Shown piece after piece: positions 19,780 to 28,993 of a stretch of DNA of 64,000 nucleotides. Source of the stretch: Planococcus citri (lineage: Eukaryota; Arthropoda; Insecta; Hemiptera; Pseudococcidae); assembly GCF_950023065.1 (NCBI RefSeq), contig NC_088677.1:64629469-64693468 (forward strand). Direction: 5' to 3'. Position 1 is the first letter of the stretch; every line of letters begins with the position of its first letter. The notes below the pieces were generated by a model that was not told the origin of the DNA, made no database searches, and saw only the letters and a program-made list of their open reading frames with translations. Position numbers and translations under genes: made by a program.

Positions 19780-22700
19780 GTTTTCTATTTCCTGTTGTGA
19801 AGGACGTTTTAGGATTGAAATTTTCTTGTTCAGTTTTTAACTGATCTACGTCATCGTCGTCTGTTAGCGACATTATGATCGATTGACCGTCGTCGCTGCT
19901 ATTGTCAAGCTCAGATTCGTCATAGGAGATTTCGGTTTCATCCTTGATTAGCTCACAAGGATCCGGTGCAAAATAGTTGATGTATTCTCCATCAGTGTAA
20001 TCGATTACGTCGATAGCATCTACGTCTATGACGTTTAGTGTTTTCTTAAGTTTTTTAGGCTTTGTAGGGCCCATTCTTTGCCTGTAAGCGGCCATGCGTT
20101 CTGATCGACGTAATTTGATTACACTTGTGGATGGTTGGGGGTTTTGTGTCCCTGAATTTTGAGTAGTTGTGGGTAATTTTATTTCCTTTTTGGTAGGGTT
20201 TTTTACCTCTTTGTTTTTTAATTTGTCGTCAGTCTTAGGTGGCTGATTCGTAAAATTCGCTGCAAGTTTTACTCGCTTTTTCTTTTTTATTTCAGCTTTT
20301 TTAGCTTCATTGTCTGATTTTTCTTGTTTACGCTTTTTGTATAATTTTTTGCGTAGCTTTCGAGCTTTTTGTGCCCCAGTTGATTCGTCTGTCGAATTCT
20401 TGTCCTGAGTACTTTCTTTTTCCTCATTTTGTGTTTGTTTGGGCTGAAGCTGCGCTTCTAATTTCTTTTTATTACGTAATTGAAGTCTTTGCTCTCTAGC
20501 AACGTCAATAAGTTTTTTTATGACCATTTTTGATCCTTCGTGGAAAATTTTCTTTTCCGCATCAGTTGCTAATGGTATACCTTGAATTCTTTCGAGCATG
20601 TCCTCTTCCGAGTCAGTTGTTGATGATTTTTGATCATCATGTTTATGTTTGTTTAGGAAGTCTTTGATTTTGTCAATCATTTTTCGTTGATCAATGTATG
20701 AATGTAATTTGTCATCCTTTTCCATTCTGTCGATCTCCTTTTGAGTTAGGAAAAGAGTGAGTTGCCTTATGTTGGCTACACGATTGATGTTTGAGTCGTC
20801 TGTGGGCTCTAGTAAATAGGAATTTATTCCTGTACGTTTTATTACTAGGTAGGGACCCACTTTTTTAGGGTAAAATTTTTCTCCAGTACACTTGTCCTTA
20901 CTGGATTGTTTGTGGTTCGTGAGTAGAACCATGTCTCCTTTTTTCAAGATAGTAGGATCAGGATGCTCCTTATTGTATTTGTATTCTTCTTCAATACGTT
21001 GTAGTCTACGTCTTTCGCGTATGTAATTCTCAATTATTTGAGAAGGAGTCATTGATTCCACTTTGGATTTCATGTGTTCAGTCGTGTAGACTGCTTTTTT
21101 CGCCAATTGATCTGCAATTACGTTTGTGTACTCGATTTTACGAGCATAGACGTGTATAAACTGTACACTTGTGAATTTTTTCACTAATTCCAAAATTCGT
21201 TCAAATAAAATTTTGTGGTGTACTGGCTTCTTACGAGAATTAAGCCAGTTGTTTTGTTGCCATCTTGTGACAGTATAGTTTAATGCTTTGATCGCATAAT
21301 TGGAGTCCGAAAAGCATTTTACTTTCTTAAAGTTGTTCTTTAACATTGTCTCTAGTGCGACTATAATTGCCTTTAGTTCGGCATAGTTATTAGATAGACT
21401 AAATTCACCGTCAAATTCCAATTTCTGTGAAATATTTTTTGTACTGTCAGTTGAAAAACAAATTCCAATGCCTGCTACGGCGTCTTCGTCTCCATTTTTG
21501 GAGCAGGCTCCATCAGCTGTCACTCTCGCATAGCCGTCTGGATCCGAGTATACATCCTTTTCAGGGGTTAATGTTGTTTTGTGATTTTGTTCGATTGTCA
21601 TCGAAGGTAGTTTAATCTTTGCTAATTTATGTAACAACTTTATCAGTTTATGTTTAAAATCGTACTTGGCTCCTTTGTGTGGCATTTTGTCAGTAATACA
21701 GTCTTGGATGCCCCAGGCCTCATTGGGTTTAAATCCAAAAGGACCTGGTGTGTTATTAATTTCGTCTTCAATTTCTTGAACGTATGTGTGCCACCATATG
21801 TGCGTTGTAAAGGGATCGTGTAATTTATTGATTTTAGTCCGGAGTTTGTCTCCAATAATCCGCATCGTTCGTTCAACCGACGACGATTGTGGATTGTAGG
21901 CATTCGTGTGTGCCACTTTTATATTCCTGTCTTCCAGCAGGTTGTACCAGTCGTCATTGATAAATTGTTTCCCATTGTCTGAGATTACTTTCTTAGGTTT
22001 AATACCCTTTTTGTCTATCCATGCTAGGATTGTTTTCATCTCTCGACAAACGTTTTCTTTTTTGATTTCTGGCATCGATCTTAGCCAATTTCTACCCGTG
22101 AAAATGTCTTTGGCTACTAGTAGGTATCTAGGTGCCCCTTGTATAGCTGGAACTGGTCCATAAATGTCTACAGAGAGTACCTCTCCCATTGAGTAAGCTT
22201 CTATTTTTCCGAATTCAAGCACTTTTGGCTGAGCGTAATTTTTATTGAGTTTGCATATTATACATGCATTAGTGATTTCTCGAATGTAATCGAGTGATTT
22301 TGGATGGTAATAAATGCGACGAAATGCTGCGTCTAATTTATTTGCACTAGTGTGGCCATAGGCAGTATGTAAAAAATCGACTGTGTCATAAAAAAGTTCG
22401 GTTGGCAAGTAGGGGACGTATGTATCGTCTTCTAGTCTTTTCATAAGAATTTCCTTTTTCTTTACAGTGTCTTGAATCTCTTCGTCTGTGTCGGATTCAG
22501 TACGTTCTCCGATATTCGTATTGCATTGATTTACAATTTTGTATCGGTTTAGTAACCGTTTCTTTTTGTCTAATTCTTTTTTGTTTTTCACCGGTATATA
22601 TTCCTTCATTATTTTCATCATTGCGATGCAATTTTCATCAGTTTGTTGATATTTTGATATGTTTGACATTTTGTCAAAAAGTCTTGGGACATTTTCGTCC

Positions 22701-25700
22701 AAAAATTTTAAGTCAAAAGTAGAAATCATCGTTTCGAAATTTTTTATTTCAAGTTCAGGTGCTTTCATCATATAGAGCATCCTATTTGATTTGGTCATTG
22801 AAAATTGTAGGTCAAAGCAGTTGAGCATTGTAATCCAATATGCTGCTTTGCGATGCGTTTGCATCATGTCTCTGTATTTATTTATTGTGGCTAATAGGTT
22901 TTTCTTTACGTGAATTACACGTCCGAATACCCACATTTGTAGGCGTTTAAGTACTTGGACTAGCGCCATCATATCCTTATCAAAAGGAGTAAAATTCTTT
23001 TGGTGAGCTTCGAATGCGATCGATACAAATAAGCATATGTGCTTTTGTTCGTCATCTTTGTCTTTATTTGTGATGTAAAATAGAACTGCGTTCATAGCAT
23101 CTTCACTTACGTACGTATCGAGATATAACTCGACGTCATGAGGTGGTGGCTTCAGTGTAAAATCTGCACAGAATTCTGTCTTCAGCTTTTCAAAAGCTTC
23201 TTCTTGGGCTGGGCCCCACAGTATTTTGCCATCTTTAGCACTTTTACCTACAGTCAAGTTATAAATTGGTCGCAATAATTGCATGTAATTTGGAATAAAA
23301 TTCCTATATAAACCTGTTAGTCCAATTAGTTGTAGTAATTGTTTTACTGTCGTGATATTAAATTTACCTTTTTTATTTGTGTGTTTGTCCACGAATTCCA
23401 TAAATTTGGTAACTTTATCCTTTTGTTTGGAAATTTCGTCTTTGGATATTACAAATCCTAAGTGCTCCGCATATTCGCGAAAAAATTGTGTTTTTGTAGG
23501 ATTTAGTTTCAATCCGTTTTCACGAATACGCTCGAATACGTGTAGTAGTCTTTTTAGTGTTTCTTGGAATGTAGCTCCAGATACCTTCACGTCATCGACG
23601 AATTTTGTAATTCCTTTTTGGTCAGGAATGACTTGGTTCATCATGTGGACGAATTCTCCACTTGATATTTTTAAACCGTAAGGGAGTCTGCAGAACTCAT
23701 ATACTTGTCCGCATACTTGGAACGCTGTGAATTTTCGTGATGCTTCATGTAGGACGAGTTGCCAAAATCCTGACGTAAAGTCAAGAGTACAAAAATATTT
23801 GTCACTTGTGTTCTCGTAAATTATCCATTCTATCGGACTTGGTTCAGTGAGTACTTTCTGTAAAACTGCGTTTAATTCGTCAGCGTCTAGGCATAAACGT
23901 ATATCTCCAGATTTTTTAATTACTGGAGCTGTGGTGTTTATGTAGTTTGACCTTGAAGGTCTAATTATGCCTAATTTCAGCATTTTTGATATTGCTCGTC
24001 GTAAAGATTCAATTATCTTTTGTGAGGGTCGGAATTTTTCTCCTCTCCATTTTTTCAAGTCAGGTTCTTTAATGTTATTTATAAATTTGAATCGGACTTG
24101 TTCGCCCTTGTATTTACCAGCATTAAAGCTGAAAATGTCACAATATTCTTCTAGTTCTTTCCAAGCATTATTCGCTTCTTCAAGAGTAATCCATCCCTTA
24201 ACTACGAGATTGTTTAAGTCTATTTTCATATTTTTCTTGTAAAGCTCTCTGGCTTTTTCTTGTTCGTGAGCCCAATCTTCATCTAGGTATTGTGTATGAT
24301 TTTTTATCATTCGTACTGTACTGTGTACATTTTGTGGACATACCATCATGTTTTTCAATGGTAAGCTACCATAACCAAATCTAGGTGTTAGTTCAAAACG
24401 TTCATCTTCTGTGAGGAAAGGTATTGTGAACGGTATACCATTCTTTGGGTTGCAGATAGCTCGTTCTTGACCATTTTCACAGTCAATTTTTATACCTAAG
24501 TATCTTAGTGAAAGTCTACCAATTATGACGCTGTATCCGTCAGTGTCTAGTATAAAAAATGGCATTGTTAGCATATGGTTGCCTATGCGTACACATACCT
24601 CTACAATATGTGTCATTGCTCGTATGATTTTATTATCAGCTAATTTTAAGTTTACTGGGTGGTCCAGTTTTATGTATTTGATCCATTGAGGATGCTCTCT
24701 TGTTAGGTAATCTACTACCGGTTTTGTCATTGCATTGGGCAATGCCCCCGTGTCCAGCTGAGCTGGTATAGGTACATTGTCTATAAATATGGGGATTGCG
24801 CAGTAGTAATCTTCTGTGTTTATTGTTGGTCGTTGTAAGTTTGTTTCGTGACGAGCTTCACTCTCATTTGTTTTCATAAATTCTAAAATGTCTAAAGCTT
24901 TTTGCTCTAATGTCAATTCAATCTTTTTGATTTGATTTGGATGTTCTTCATCCTCGTTTGGCTCATATTTGGATATTTTGATCCATGGATCGTCTTTTAA
25001 ATTGTCTACAAATGATAGTTGTACATCATTTAAGTCCATTATGTCAGGCATCATTAAAATTGCCTCGTTCAGACGATCATTTGGTCTCATTTGTGATGCT
25101 TTGTCTTCGTAAATTTCTCGATTTCCGAGGTTGTCTATTTTAATTTTTTTTATTCCAAGTATCGAATCATATTCGTAATAGTCATAGTGTAAAATTTTGT
25201 CCGGTGGTATAGTACCATTCATGTTCAAGGATTTTACCTCAAATGTTTTTATCTCATTTTCAATGTCGGTTTTATCTTCACCTTCGATTTGTTTTTGTTC
25301 TTCTAATATATGTTTCTTTGATTTCGGCTTCATTGCCGTTTCTGCGTTGTAGGGTTTTGAAAGCTGTGCACTTTTTGTAGGTGGATCGTAAGTTATTCTT
25401 ACGAATTCGGCTTTTCCGTTTTCTTGTGATCGAAATTCTCTTCGCATGTATTCTCCAGTAGCTGGATCTATGTCTACTTTTTGGGCTAAAACAGCTACCA
25501 AAGTTTTCATCATGTTGCGATTAAGTTGTATTTTGTCTTGAGTTTTTTGTGTACAGCATTCGCTGAATTTATTTTCTCGTACGTAGCTTATTGGTTCTTT
25601 CAATAGACTACCTGTTTTGAGCATTTCTTCGCCTGAATCGTCTACATCTAGCAATATTTTGCATAATAAGTCCATTACTATGGGGTACATCGCCATGTCA

Positions 25701-26308
25701 GGATAATACCTGTCGTATTCTTGACAATAGTGAAAAGTAGCCTCAATCGGCATAACCTCTCCGTTGGGTGATTCTTCGGGTTGAATGAACCATCCTTTTT
25801 TGTTACTTTCGACTGTTTCAGTGCGTAAAAATTCGTAAGCTATTTGCTTATGAAATGTCACTCTAGGGTGGTCGTCTGCTATTTCTTGGAACATCTTACG
25901 ATACTCTTTGTATCGATGTAGGCTCGTGCCTTGTTCACCTTTCTTCGGTGGTTTTGCTATTGGCATTAATAGTATTATTCGTTCCGCTTCTTTCTCTAGC
26001 AATGCGTTTACGATTAAACGTAATTTGTCTTTTACCATTTCAGTAGGCGCATTAAAGTGATTAAATTCAATTTGTCCTGCGGACAGTATGTATTTGGCAT
26101 TTTTTGGAAAGTTGGTTTTGCAAACTAGTTTTAGTAATGTTCTAATGTCAATCTGGTCCCTTATATATTCTGGTAGTTGTTCGGCTCTGCGTACCGTTCC
26201 TCGTCTTATAAAGTGTACGATGCCGTCGCCTATCCATATATAATCTTCTGTGAATGCATTTTTTTGCATAATCGGTGGAGGAAGCATTTTGCTAGACGAA
26301 GCCTCCAC
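19754..26308 (-). CDS. pol: Pol polyprotein: SGNH-like, protease, RT, dead RNase H, integrase with inserted second RNase H
   Basis: 2184 residues, uninterrupted. Domains by residue: SGNH-like module 20-215 (WIGDGIV block I at 25-31 with Gly for the nucleophile Ser, YILSAGQIEFNH block III at 73-84, YYPDMAMYP at 201-209). Retropepsin with LDTGA at 518-522. RT about 755-960 with LDFTSGFW at 842-849 and FVDD at 903-906. First RNase H about 1055-1150, whose usual active-site positions read poorly (LYLDTYVSEDAMNAVL, FDKDMMAL, VIHVKKN for the normal TDH), so probably inactive. Integrase zinc finger H1314-x4-H1319, C1349-x2-C1352; catalytic D1381, D1444, E1479 (D,D35E). Second RNase H 1590-1745 with D1599, E1644, D1668, D1733 all present. 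GPY/F module with VGPYLVIKR at 1817-1825. A Lys- then Asp/Glu-rich tail follows to the end. Its ATG follows the stop of the upstream gag-extension ORF by 11 nt, so start by reinitiation is plausible. Confidence 0.95.
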   Translation of the reverse strand: MEASSSKMLPPPIMQKNAFTEDYIWIGDGIVHFIRRGTVRRAEQLPEYIRDQIDIRTLLKLVCKTNFPKNAKYILSAGQIEFNHFNAPTEMVKDKLRLIVNALLEKEAERIILLMPIAKPPKKGEQGTSLHRYKEYRKMFQEIADDHPRVTFHKQIAYEFLRTETVESNKKGWFIQPEESPNGEVMPIEATFHYCQEYDRYYPDMAMYPIVMDLLCKILLDVDDSGEEMLKTGSLLKEPISYVRENKFSECCTQKTQDKIQLNRNMMKTLVAVLAQKVDIDPATGEYMRREFRSQENGKAEFVRITYDPPTKSAQLSKPYNAETAMKPKSKKHILEEQKQIEGEDKTDIENEIKTFEVKSLNMNGTIPPDKILHYDYYEYDSILGIKKIKIDNLGNREIYEDKASQMRPNDRLNEAILMMPDIMDLNDVQLSFVDNLKDDPWIKISKYEPNEDEEHPNQIKKIELTLEQKALDILEFMKTNESEARHETNLQRPTINTEDYYCAIPIFIDNVPIPAQLDTGALPNAMTKPVVDYLTREHPQWIKYIKLDHPVNLKLADNKIIRAMTHIVEVCVRIGNHMLTMPFFILDTDGYSVIIGRLSLRYLGIKIDCENGQERAICNPKNGIPFTIPFLTEDERFELTPRFGYGSLPLKNMMVCPQNVHSTVRMIKNHTQYLDEDWAHEQEKARELYKKNMKIDLNNLVVKGWITLEEANNAWKELEEYCDIFSFNAGKYKGEQVRFKFINNIKEPDLKKWRGEKFRPSQKIIESLRRAISKMLKLGIIRPSRSNYINTTAPVIKKSGDIRLCLDADELNAVLQKVLTEPSPIEWIIYENTSDKYFCTLDFTSGFWQLVLHEASRKFTAFQVCGQVYEFCRLPYGLKISSGEFVHMMNQVIPDQKGITKFVDDVKVSGATFQETLKRLLHVFERIRENGLKLNPTKTQFFREYAEHLGFVISKDEISKQKDKVTKFMEFVDKHTNKKGKFNITTVKQLLQLIGLTGLYRNFIPNYMQLLRPIYNLTVGKSAKDGKILWGPAQEEAFEKLKTEFCADFTLKPPPHDVELYLDTYVSEDAMNAVLFYITNKDKDDEQKHICLFVSIAFEAHQKNFTPFDKDMMALVQVLKRLQMWVFGRVIHVKKNLLATINKYRDMMQTHRKAAYWITMLNCFDLQFSMTKSNRMLYMMKAPELEIKNFETMISTFDLKFLDENVPRLFDKMSNISKYQQTDENCIAMMKIMKEYIPVKNKKELDKKKRLLNRYKIVNQCNTNIGERTESDTDEEIQDTVKKKEILMKRLEDDTYVPYLPTELFYDTVDFLHTAYGHTSANKLDAAFRRIYYHPKSLDYIREITNACIICKLNKNYAQPKVLEFGKIEAYSMGEVLSVDIYGPVPAIQGAPRYLLVAKDIFTGRNWLRSMPEIKKENVCREMKTILAWIDKKGIKPKKVISDNGKQFINDDWYNLLEDRNIKVAHTNAYNPQSSSVERTMRIIGDKLRTKINKLHDPFTTHIWWHTYVQEIEDEINNTPGPFGFKPNEAWGIQDCITDKMPHKGAKYDFKHKLIKLLHKLAKIKLPSMTIEQNHKTTLTPEKDVYSDPDGYARVTADGACSKNGDEDAVAGIGICFSTDSTKNISQKLEFDGEFSLSNNYAELKAIIVALETMLKNNFKKVKCFSDSNYAIKALNYTVTRWQQNNWLNSRKKPVHHKILFERILELVKKFTSVQFIHVYARKIEYTNVIADQLAKKAVYTTEHMKSKVESMTPSQIIENYIRERRRLQRIEEEYKYNKEHPDPTILKKGDMVLLTNHKQSSKDKCTGEKFYPKKVGPYLVIKRTGINSYLLEPTDDSNINRVANIRQLTLFLTQKEIDRMEKDDKLHSYIDQRKMIDKIKDFLNKHKHDDQKSSTTDSEEDMLERIQGIPLATDAEKKIFHEGSKMVIKKLIDVAREQRLQLRNKKKLEAQLQPKQTQNEEKESTQDKNSTDESTGAQKARKLRKKLYKKRKQEKSDNEAKKAEIKKKKRVKLAANFTNQPPKTDDKLKNKEVKNPTKKEIKLPTTTQNSGTQNPQPSTSVIKLRRSERMAAYRQRMGPTKPKKLKKTLNVIDVDAIDVIDYTDGEYINYFAPDPCELIKDETEISYDESELDNSSDDGQSIIMSLTDDDDVDQLKTEQENFNPKTSFTTGNRKHDQKRSRL

Positions 26309-26319
26309 GTCGCCTAGCT

Positions 26320-27024
26320 CTACTTGTTTCCCGTAAGTTTGTCAGCTTTTTCTTTTTCTAAACGTTTCTTCTTCTCCTCTTCAGTTTCCTTCTTCGGAGG
26401 AGGTAAAATCGTAATTTGCGCTTGTGTTTGCGCATTCGTTTGGTTTAGCGCGTTTACCGGCGCTGTGAGTGTGCCTTGAGTTACATTCGATGATTGCTGC
26501 TGCGCAGCTTGTTGTTCATTTAGCGCTTGTAGTGCTGCTTGTTGAGCTGCGAGCGCATTTGGATCTACCTGTGGCATGACAGTCGGCATTTGCATTTGCA
26601 TTAGCGGGTAGGGATAATATGTGGGTGCTTGAAATACCGGTGGATATGGATATGTCATAGGTGCTTGTATTTGGGTCATCGATGTATCGAAGTAATTCTG
26701 CGATGAATTAGAGGCTGTGTCTGGGTAGCTATCATCCAAATTATTGTCATAATTTGTGTTGTTGAAATCGACATAATTGCCGTAGTTATCATACCCGTAA
26801 TCGGGGGTGTATTCTTGACCGTAGTCTGGCATTACGCCATCCATTTCCATTTGTTTCACTGGTAATGTTTGTTGTTGATTTCCTCCTTGTGGAGGTAGGT
26901 TGTTGTTGCCTACCTTGTATTGGTAGGGGTGGTCTCTGTGTACCTTGTTGAAATCTATTGTGTTGTTGGCGTTGGCCGCCATTTGCTTGGTTATTATTTT
27001 GTTGTCTTTGAAATCTTTGACCAT
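26320..27024 (-). CDS. Gag extension in the +1 frame, Y/Q/N-rich
   Basis: 234-codon frame overlapping the 3' end of gag by 236 nt and lying +1 relative to it. The real protein segment probably starts within the overlap (PYQYKVGNNNLPPQGG) and runs through a Tyr/Asp/Asn-rich and Pro/Tyr-rich stretch to a Lys/Glu-rich end (PPPKKETEEEKKKRLEKEK). The gag frame over the same bases ends soon in low-quality sequence (RNARLRSRIHPRLRV). Either Gag is completed by a +1 frameshift or this copy carries a one-base indel. In the 5.5-kb element Gag is one continuous frame. Confidence 0.6.
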   Translation of the reverse strand: MVKDFKDNKIITKQMAANANNTIDFNKVHRDHPYQYKVGNNNLPPQGGNQQQTLPVKQMEMDGVMPDYGQEYTPDYGYDNYGNYVDFNNTNYDNNLDDSYPDTASNSSQNYFDTSMTQIQAPMTYPYPPVFQAPTYYPYPLMQMQMPTVMPQVDPNALAAQQAALQALNEQQAAQQQSSNVTQGTLTAPVNALNQTNAQTQAQITILPPPKKETEEEKKKRLEKEKADKLTGNK

Positions 27025-28492
27025 TTTGATTCCAATTATTTTGATTTTGGGGTCTGTTGAATCTTTGATTCATTTGTTGATTGTAGAATTGAGCATATTG
27101 CTCCGGTGTAAATCTAGATTGGAACTGTTGTAGCATTTGCTGTTGCTGCATCAATAGATTATTTTGTGCTGTGCGTAAATCAGGTATGTTAGTATTTTGT
27201 GTCGTAAATTTTTCGGGTGTATATTTTAGTTCCTTGTGTTTGGGATTATGTTCTTTTTTCGAGATTTGTCTTAAGATTTCAATAAATTCGTCGATCGTTA
27301 GGTCCGGTTTTTGGACATATAATGCGTACATTTTTGGTGTCTTATCTCTCATCATGTCAACGATGAATTTTTCATCTCTAATAGTGGAGTTTTTGAAATT
27401 TTCCAACCATCGTATCATAAATCCAATGATTTCTGGTAATGAACGGCAGTATTTTGCGTCATCGCAAAAGTTTTCAGCATCTTGCTGTGCTTTTGCATTC
27501 CAGTAGAAATTTAAAAAATTCGTGCGTAAATCGTTATATACATGAACTTGTAAGTTAATACTTTTGAAAGCCCATTGGTCTTTCGTGTCTATGTTCGCAC
27601 GGAAGGCTGCGGCCTTCATAAATTCAGTCACATTAAATCCAAGAATGTATTCTTCAAACGCATTAATGTACTCGTATGGGAAATAACGTCGCTGTTCGTT
27701 AAAGAACACGCCAGCGTTACGCATAGCTGTGTAGTCGATCTTCGTTGGTCGCGTGTCTGCGCCTGTGATCGCACGTTGGTGTGGATTTGCTTGTAGCGAA
27801 TCGTGAATTTTTAATACTGTATTTGTAAGTGCCATTTGGTTGATAGTGCAATTGTTCACTAATTGTACTTGTTCAGCTACATTTTGTTCGATGCTTTGCA
27901 TTCTGTTGTCGTTTTCTATAAATTTCTTTTTAGCGCTTTCGTCTAATGTCGTATATTTGTTTGAATAATTAACTGCCCAATCGTTCAGTTCATCTAATTT
28001 TTGGCGTACGTATTGTACGTTTGTAGCTGTGTCTTGCGCTTGATTGCATGCTTCGAGTGCGTGTGATGCCGATGTCGACGCACTTTCAGCTGCGGTTTGA
28101 GCGATGTTTCTCGCTTCAGTTGCTACCGATTTTGTTGTTTCGATATGCGATGCTAATTCGCGTTGATTATCAAAAATTGTTTGCATTTGTGTATTGTCAT
28201 ATTTCCATGACTCTTGTAATAAATTACGTAGGTGTTTGATATCATCGTCCTCATCGGGAGGGTGGGCGGGAATATTCGTGCTACGAGGAGTGAATGTGTA
28301 TTTGTCGTTCATGTTTTCGTTTGATACGATATCGGATTTTTCCAAAGTTTTCTGATTTTGCTTTTCAGAAATCGGTTTCGGAACACTTTGTGTTCGACTG
28401 CGCCTATGAGTTCCCCCTTGTAGAGTTACCTCGTTGTAATCTACACGGCTTATACTTCTCTCACTACGTCTCAAGTTTGACATACGCGCCAA
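26789..28492 (-). CDS. gag: Gag capsid-like protein of the 17-kb element
   Basis: 567 residues. A basic N-terminus (residues 1-40) is followed by a long coiled coil (about 100-235, Ala/Gln/Glu-rich heptads). The capsid-like domain at 255-410 contains MRNAGVFFNEQRRYFPYEYI, the counterpart of VRSAGAFYNDAKRFFPHEFI in the 5.5-kb element. A Q/N/R-rich tail follows. No CCHC zinc knuckle is present, so RNA binding may rely on the basic Q/N-rich tail. The start is the first ATG after a leader of about 500 nt. Confidence 0.85.
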   Translation of the reverse strand: MARMSNLRRSERSISRVDYNEVTLQGGTHRRSRTQSVPKPISEKQNQKTLEKSDIVSNENMNDKYTFTPRSTNIPAHPPDEDDDIKHLRNLLQESWKYDNTQMQTIFDNQRELASHIETTKSVATEARNIAQTAAESASTSASHALEACNQAQDTATNVQYVRQKLDELNDWAVNYSNKYTTLDESAKKKFIENDNRMQSIEQNVAEQVQLVNNCTINQMALTNTVLKIHDSLQANPHQRAITGADTRPTKIDYTAMRNAGVFFNEQRRYFPYEYINAFEEYILGFNVTEFMKAAAFRANIDTKDQWAFKSINLQVHVYNDLRTNFLNFYWNAKAQQDAENFCDDAKYCRSLPEIIGFMIRWLENFKNSTIRDEKFIVDMMRDKTPKMYALYVQKPDLTIDEFIEILRQISKKEHNPKHKELKYTPEKFTTQNTNIPDLRTAQNNLLMQQQQMLQQFQSRFTPEQYAQFYNQQMNQRFNRPQNQNNWNQNGQRFQRQQNNNQANGGQRQQHNRFQQGTQRPPLPIQGRQQQPTSTRRKSTTNITSETNGNGWRNARLRSRIHPRLRV

Positions 28493-28975
28493 AATAAATT
28501 CACTACTGTGTAGTTATAAATTTTATTACAAGTAATACAAGTCACAAATAATAATATGTACAATTAAATGCGTATATATACGCAACGTGGTAGATCACGC
28601 TGTTTAAAAACGCGCGAAAACACCTCGTGTTGAAAAATACGTTACGTGCAGCGGCAGCTGCGACAGTATAATCGTCCGAGGTTGCGGCAGCGACAACGGC
28701 TCCGTTTTCCGAATTCGGCGGCTGGACGGGGCGGCGGTGGCAGCACGTACCACGTTGATTCGAGTGCTTTTGCTTCGCCTCTTCTTGGCTAATTTTCTCA
28801 AATTAACCTACGCGAAAATGCAAATAAAAGCTCTTACTTATGTCTAGATTATTAATAAAGCCACTTTTTAATCTCTTATTTGCGGATTTACCACCAAAAA
28901 GAAAAATAGCAAGCGTGTACGAGCTCTAGCGGCTCTCTATTTGTCTGTAGACAATAAGCAAAAAATGAAAAAGTA
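28493..28975 (-). other. 5' leader of the 17-kb element
   Basis: Untranslated leader between primer binding site and gag, with a GC-rich patch at 28,640-28,760. A short upstream frame (28,604-28,801, 65 codons, Arg/Ser-rich) lies in it; I do not count it as a gene. Packaging signals would be expected here but I cannot see their structure. Confidence 0.5.
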
Positions 28976-28992
28976 CTTGACGTTAGGCGCCA
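28976..28992 (-). promoter_or_regulatory. Primer binding site, tRNA-Lys type
   Basis: On the transcribed strand TGGCGCCTAACGTCAAG follows the 5' LTR after one T. Its first 13 bases match the complement of the insect tRNA-Lys 3' end (TGGCGCCCAACGT) with one mismatch. The 5.5-kb element has TGGCGCCCAAACGTCAA at the same place. Confidence 0.8.
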
Positions 28993-28993
28993 A

